This document shows positions 60,309 to 64,000 of a stretch of 64,000 nt of DNA, piece by piece. Origin of the DNA: Hordeum vulgare subsp. vulgare (lineage: Eukaryota > Streptophyta > Magnoliopsida > Poales > Poaceae); assembly GCF_904849725.1 (NCBI RefSeq), contig NC_058522.1, positions 336,975,029 to 337,039,028 on the forward strand. The letters run 5' to 3'. The notes under the pieces are model-generated. The model saw nothing but the letters and a program-made list of their open reading frames with translations. It was not told the origin of the DNA and searched no databases. How positions within the stretch are numbered: the first letter of the stretch is position 1; every line of letters begins with the position of its first letter. Position numbers and translations under genes: made by a program.

Positions 60309-60565
60309 GCGGTACTACCGCTGGATGCAGCGGTACTACCGCTGGCACTCCAGCGGTACTACCCTGGGCCCCTGGTAGTGCATAAGCACTACCACCGCCA
60401 AGAAAGTCTTTGCAAAAAGGTCCGTCCACGTACAACCGCTAGGCAGGCGGTACTAAGCTCCTGGAGCGGTACTACCGCTGACCAGGGGCGGTACTACCGC
60501 TCGATGCAACGGTACTACCGCTAGCACTCTAGCGGTACTACCGCTAGGCCCAGCGGTACTACCGC
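60309..60565. repeat. Near-palindrome array in the SIRE-like 5' LTR
   Basis: Units start at 60309, 60330, 60353, then 60447 (half), 60466, 60488, 60509, 60532 and 60553, spacing mostly 21-23 bp. The centre base is C on the plus strand. Nine units against twelve or thirteen in the 3' LTR, so the array has changed length since insertion. Confidence 0.92.
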
Positions 60566-60891
60566 TGGGGGACCCTTTGCAAAGATGAAGGAAACACTAC
60601 GACGGAGCCACTCCAAAGTTGCCAGCAAGGGGGAAAATATGTGAAGTGTGCGCGTGCAAGATTGATTCCACCCAAACCTTTCCACTACGGTTCCCCTCTT
60701 AATAGTACGGCTTTCCTATGACTCAAATAAAGAGAATCGTAGGGAACACCGTGCTTCTGTTCCACGAAAGAGGGGGCGAGTCGTCTTGTGCCGTTGACGT
60801 GTGTTATCTGAAATCTTAATACACACGGTTAGTCCTTTGCGGAACTGTCATCAATCACCAAAATTACTTAGGCATAAACTATGCCCCAACA

Positions 60892-61017
60892 ATTGTTGTT
60901 GTGCTGGTTCTGGTTCTGGATCAACATCTACATCAGGGTGTTTTGACTCTGGACCAATTGAGTAAGCTCCTGTGGAAAGTAGGATCCTGAGCCATTGGGG
61001 GCACGTTTTGCACGCAT
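60892..61017 (-). pseudogene. gag: gag N-terminal remnant of the chromovirus-type element
   Basis: After the Copia insertion the chromovirus gag continues. On the minus strand an ATG at 61017 opens MRAKRAPNGSGSYFPQELTQ, then a TAG follows after about 30 codons; PEPEPAQQQ-like text runs into the insertion point. Confidence 0.6.
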
Positions 61018-61296
61018 GTGATATGTTTAGAGTGGATGAGAAAAATAGATTAGAATAAGGGCCTAATGGGAAAAATCACACAACCCATACACATATGACA
61101 AACATTCCAAATATTCATTCATATAAAACATCGAGGTTCACACGACACAAGTCTTGCGACAAAGCAAAAATAATGATCTAAACGATAATAAAGAAGAGGA
61201 AAACATGGTGGTCGAGACTAATTGTCTTTAGAAGTAAATCTTCATGATCGTGTCTCCTTCGTCTTCACTTGTTTCCTAGTCATTGTTATTGCTCAT
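61018..61296 (-). other. Leader segment of the chromovirus-type element
   Basis: Non-coding DNA between the gag start and the Fatima-like insertion. The five bases before the insertion are CTCAT (61292-61296); the partner lies outside the window. Confidence 0.6.
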
Positions 61297-62417
61297 TGAT
61301 GACCCACAAGTATAGGGGATCAATCATAGTCCTCTTTATAAGTAAGAGTGTCGAACCCAACGAGCAGCAGAAGGAAATGACAAGTTGTTTTCAGCAAGGT
61401 AATTTCTGCAAGCATTGAAATATCTTTAACAAGTTGTTTGATTGCAAGATAATTGTAACAAGTAACGAGTAGCAATAGTAACAATAATTGCAGCAAGGTA
61501 GCCCAATCCTTTTGTGGCAAAGAATAGGCTGGTATGGTTTCTTATAATAGGCAAAGCATTCTTGATGGAACATGTGAATTTCATCGTCACTATCATCAAA
61601 ATCACGTTCGGTACTTTGATAATTTGATATGTGGGCGGGCCGGTGCTTCGGTGTTGTTCTTACTTGAATAAGCCTCCCACTTATGATTAACCCTCCCGCA
61701 ATCATACGCAACTATGAGAAAAGAATTAAGAATAAATTCTCACGATAGCATTAAACATAGGGATCCAAATCAGCCCCCTACGGAATAACGCATAAACTAG
61801 GGTTTAAGTTTCTCTCACTCTCGCAACCCATCATATAATAACTACTCCCTAATGCATTCCCTTAGGCCCAAAGATTGTGAAGTGTCATGTAGTCAACGTT
61901 CACATAACACCATTAAGGGAAACACAACATTCATATCATAAAATATTGAATGAATATCAACTTCACATGACTACTTGCAACATGACTTCTCTCGTGGCCT
62001 CAAGAACAAAAGTAACTACTCACAAGTGATAAACATGCTCATGATCAATGGGGTATTAAATAGAATATTGGATATGAACATATGATATTCCACCAAATAA
62101 ACCCCAAAGCATTAACTACAAGATGTAATCAACACTACTAGTCACCCCCACGTACCAATCTGAGGTTCACGTACAGGACTGAGCACAAGATATGAACTAG
62201 GGTTTTGAGAGGAGATGGTGTTGTTGAAGATGTGGATGAAGATTTTCCTCCACAAGATGAGAGGGTTTTTGGTGATGATGATGGCTTTGATTTTCCCCTC
62301 CGGGAGGGAAGTTCCTTCGACGGAATCGCTCTGCCGGAGGGCAAAAGTGCTCTTGCCCAAGTTCCTCCTCGAGACGACGGTGCTCCGTTCCGAAAATCCT
62401 CTCCTTATTTTTTCTAG
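61297..62417 (-). repeat. Truncated 3' LTR of the second Fatima-like element
   Basis: It aligns in reverse complement with about 17060-18197 (for example AAACCCTAGTTCAT and GGTACTTGTAAGG-like text). The GC-rich hairpin and the LTR start are missing. Confidence 0.75.
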
Positions 62418-63861
62418 GTCAAACATGAATATATACCAGATGGTCATTTTCATCATATAACTTTCATCCTAAAAACTTCTCATAAACAAGTAAGAATTCA
62501 TCACAACTTCGAAGTATGAAGCATAAACTCTATTGAAAACTAACAAACTTTGTTTTCGGACAACTTTGCAACACAATTCATCACATTTTTTGGAAGGTTC
62601 ATGTATCAGAGCTTTTAAGCAAGTCTCCATACTCAACCATCATTTAGTCTTCTATGATTTCTAAGACTCACCACATACATATGAGGAAAAGTTTCAACCG
62701 GGCGCATAGAAAGATAGGGACTTAAAGTGTCGCCTCCCAGGATATTCACATCAAGGCTGATGTCAACAATAATGACTCATGACCACCCACATTCAACTAG
62801 ATATATATGCCTAGATCTTTCCCCAGCAAATGATGCTTGCAAAAGAGAAATAAAAAGGAGTAGATAAGAATACTTTCACTCTTGCATAAAAGTAAATACG
62901 TAAAAGTAAAAGATAGACCCTTCGCAGAGGGAAGCAGAGGTTCTCATGCGCTTTTTGGTTGTATGCCAAATCCCTTAGTGCAAAGGAACGTTACGTTATA
63001 TTTCCCCTTATGATAGCAACCTTTATTATGTGTTTTATCACTTTTATTATCGCCATCACAAGTTCGTACAACGCTTAATTTCCTTTACAGTAAATGATCG
63101 AACACGTTTGAAGCAATTTTTATTGCCTTTTGCACCGATGAAAACTTACTTGAAGGATCTTACTCAATCCATAGGTAGGTATGGTGGACTCTTAAAAATA
63201 TGGATTTGGTTTAAGGTTTTGGATGCACAAGTAGTATCTCTACTTAGTGTGGAGTTTTGTCTTGCAAAGATATTGGAAAAGCACCACATGTTAGAGTATC
63301 TATAACAATATAACTTTTATGTGAATGGGAACAAACATAAATCATTACGTTGTCTTCCTTGTCCAACAACAACAATTTTGGCATACTATAATTAATAGGT
63401 GATCACAATCACAAAAGATGTCAAGGATAGTGTATTTGCATGTAAATATTCTCTTCCCTTATTAATTCTTTCAGGTGTTGCATCATCGACCACTGCTATG
63501 TTTGTCAACCTTCAACAAATTTTACCAATTATACTTTTCCTCATGTGGTGTTACTACTTATTATAAGATTAGCATATGATATTTCTCATTATTTTCTTTT
63601 ATTTTGATTGCAACAAGAAAGTAAAGAAGCAAAGACTCAAACTGAACTTTATTATATAACTCTCACTCGATTACATTGATAGATATATCATGAAACTAGC
63701 TCTCAAAAGAAGGGCCGAACTAAACTTTTATTTGACTAAATCAAAAAATAACTAAAGATTGAACTAAGATGGATAAAGATAAGAAGAGTGAGGGTGATGC
63801 GATACCAGGGCAACTCCCCCAAGCTTGGCATAAGCTAAGGGGAGTTTTCATACTCGTGTAC
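62418..63861 (-). other. 3' non-coding tail of the second Fatima-like element
   Basis: It matches the tail of the first Fatima-like copy. The PPT-like AAGCTTGGGGGAGTTG is on the minus strand at 63811-63826, directly after the aORF as in the first copy (23582). No other feature is supported. Confidence 0.65.
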
Positions 63862-64000
63862 TCAAGTCTCCTTCTTTGGTGTGGAAGATGAAGGTGGTGG
63901 TGGTGTAGATGATAAGGAAGAAGCAAACTTGTGCTCCGGTTTCCATGGTAGTGGCTCACCATAATAAGAGGAAGCATGAGTCTCCAGAGTCCTACAACGG
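63862..64000 (-). pseudogene. C-terminal end of aORF, second Fatima-like element (partial)
   Basis: On the minus strand an open frame from the window edge ends at TGA 63862-63864. The tail is Pro/Ser/Lys-rich (SSTPPPPSSSTPKKET), the same composition and place as the end of the aORF at 23133-23548. The upstream part is outside the window, so its integrity is unknown; it is listed as a fragment. Confidence 0.5.

Larger units (their letters stand above)
48856..60891 (-). mobile_element. Nested SIRE/Maximus-like Copia element with third coding region
   Basis: This 12,036-bp minus-strand element is inserted in the chromovirus gag. LTRs are 48856-50311 and 59521-60891, TGTTGGGGCATAG to TTTCA in element sense. 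Target duplication is TTTGT (48851-48855) against ATTGT (60892-60896), one mismatch. In sense order: 5' LTR, methionine-type primer-binding site (59507-59518), gag, pol (protease, integrase, RT, RNase H), a spacer with palindrome arrays and TATA-like box, a small ORF, an aORF, polypurine tract, 3' LTR. Integrase before RT marks it as Copia; the large size, long gag and third ORF mark the SIRE lineage (Maximus-type, by memory). By-eye LTR divergence over 290 bp is about 4.5 percent. Confidence 0.93.
59521..60891 (-). repeat. 5' LTR of the SIRE-like Copia
   Basis: A 1371-bp LTR, TGTTGGGGCATAG to CCTTTCA in element sense. TATA box TATATAAA at 60255-60262 (minus). Palindrome array upstream of it at 60309-60565. 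Confidence 0.93.
40669..61296 (-). mobile_element. Chromovirus-type Gypsy element, minus strand, split by a 12-kb Copia
   Basis: This host of the right-hand nest reads on the minus strand. Visible parts are a 3' LTR (40669-44631), a polypurine tract (44632-44645), a degraded integrase with chromodomain-like C terminus, RNase H, reverse transcriptase, protease and gag (44646-48855 and 60892-61017), and leader (61018-61296). A SIRE-like Copia inserted in gag (48856-60891) and a Fatima-like element inserted in the leader (from 61297). The 5' LTR and primer-binding site lie beyond the window or beyond that second insertion. The Tekay-like assignment rests on the C-terminal text and the TG(G)TACATCCC LTR start and is tentative. 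Dense lesions suggest it is old. Confidence 0.85.
61297..64000 (-). mobile_element. Second Fatima-like Gypsy element, minus strand, cut by the window end
   Basis: The plus-strand start TGATGACCCACAAGTATAGGGGATC is the reverse complement of the LTR end seen at 18170-18197. The 3' LTR (61297 to about 62417) is followed by non-coding tail matching 23580-25030 in reverse complement and by an aORF end (63862-64000). The LTR lacks its first 380-odd bases in element sense, including the TGATAC start, so the junction near 62417 is an internal deletion. It is a diverged relative rather than a recent sister of 16691-26573. Confidence 0.8.

Overview
The window looks like Triticeae (wheat, Aegilops, rye or barley type) intergenic DNA. 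The main reason is LTR text I recognise from memory: BARE-1/Angela/WIS-type Copia LTRs starting TGTTGGAAATATG, and Sabrina/WHAM-type and Fatima-type Gypsy LTRs starting TGATACGT. Family names are recall, not database hits. I found no host protein gene, tRNA, rRNA or CRISPR array. Almost everything is transposable elements nested in one another, and every retroelement polyprotein frame is broken.

Left nest (1-38241). The outermost and oldest layer is a plus-strand Copia element whose 5' LTR lies left of the window. Its leader (1-476 and 30316-30756) was split by a large minus-strand, non-coding Gypsy element (477-30315, perfect target duplication CCCTC). That element was hit three times: a non-autonomous Gypsy in its interior (4853-11794), an autonomous-type Gypsy in its 5' LTR (16691-26573), and a solo LTR in the same LTR (27963-29590, target duplication AGGCG). 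The Copia gag-pol pseudogene follows (30757-34683), then its 3' LTR (34770-38241), itself split by an Angela-type solo LTR (35816-37570, target duplication ACCGG).

Middle (38242-40668). About 550 bp of unassigned DNA, a 1.75-kb non-autonomous CACTA transposon (38792-40543, target duplication CAA), and 125 bp of unassigned DNA.

Right nest (40669-64000). A minus-strand chromovirus-type Gypsy with a 4-kb LTR and degraded pol and gag is split inside gag by a 12-kb minus-strand SIRE/Maximus-like Copia (48856-60891). Its leader is split by a second Fatima-like Gypsy, also minus strand, that runs off the window (61297-64000).

The most unusual structure is in the SIRE-like Copia. Downstream of pol it has a third coding region (aORF, 50615-52000). 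In front of it lie a TATA-like box, a 39-codon ORF with a membrane-type segment, and arrays of a near-palindrome (GCGGTA-N-TACCGC) spaced 21 or 23 bp. The same near-palindrome, similarly spaced, lies upstream of the TATA box in both LTRs, but with the centre base on the opposite strand. This looks like a second, internal promoter built from the same kind of cis-element as the LTR promoter.
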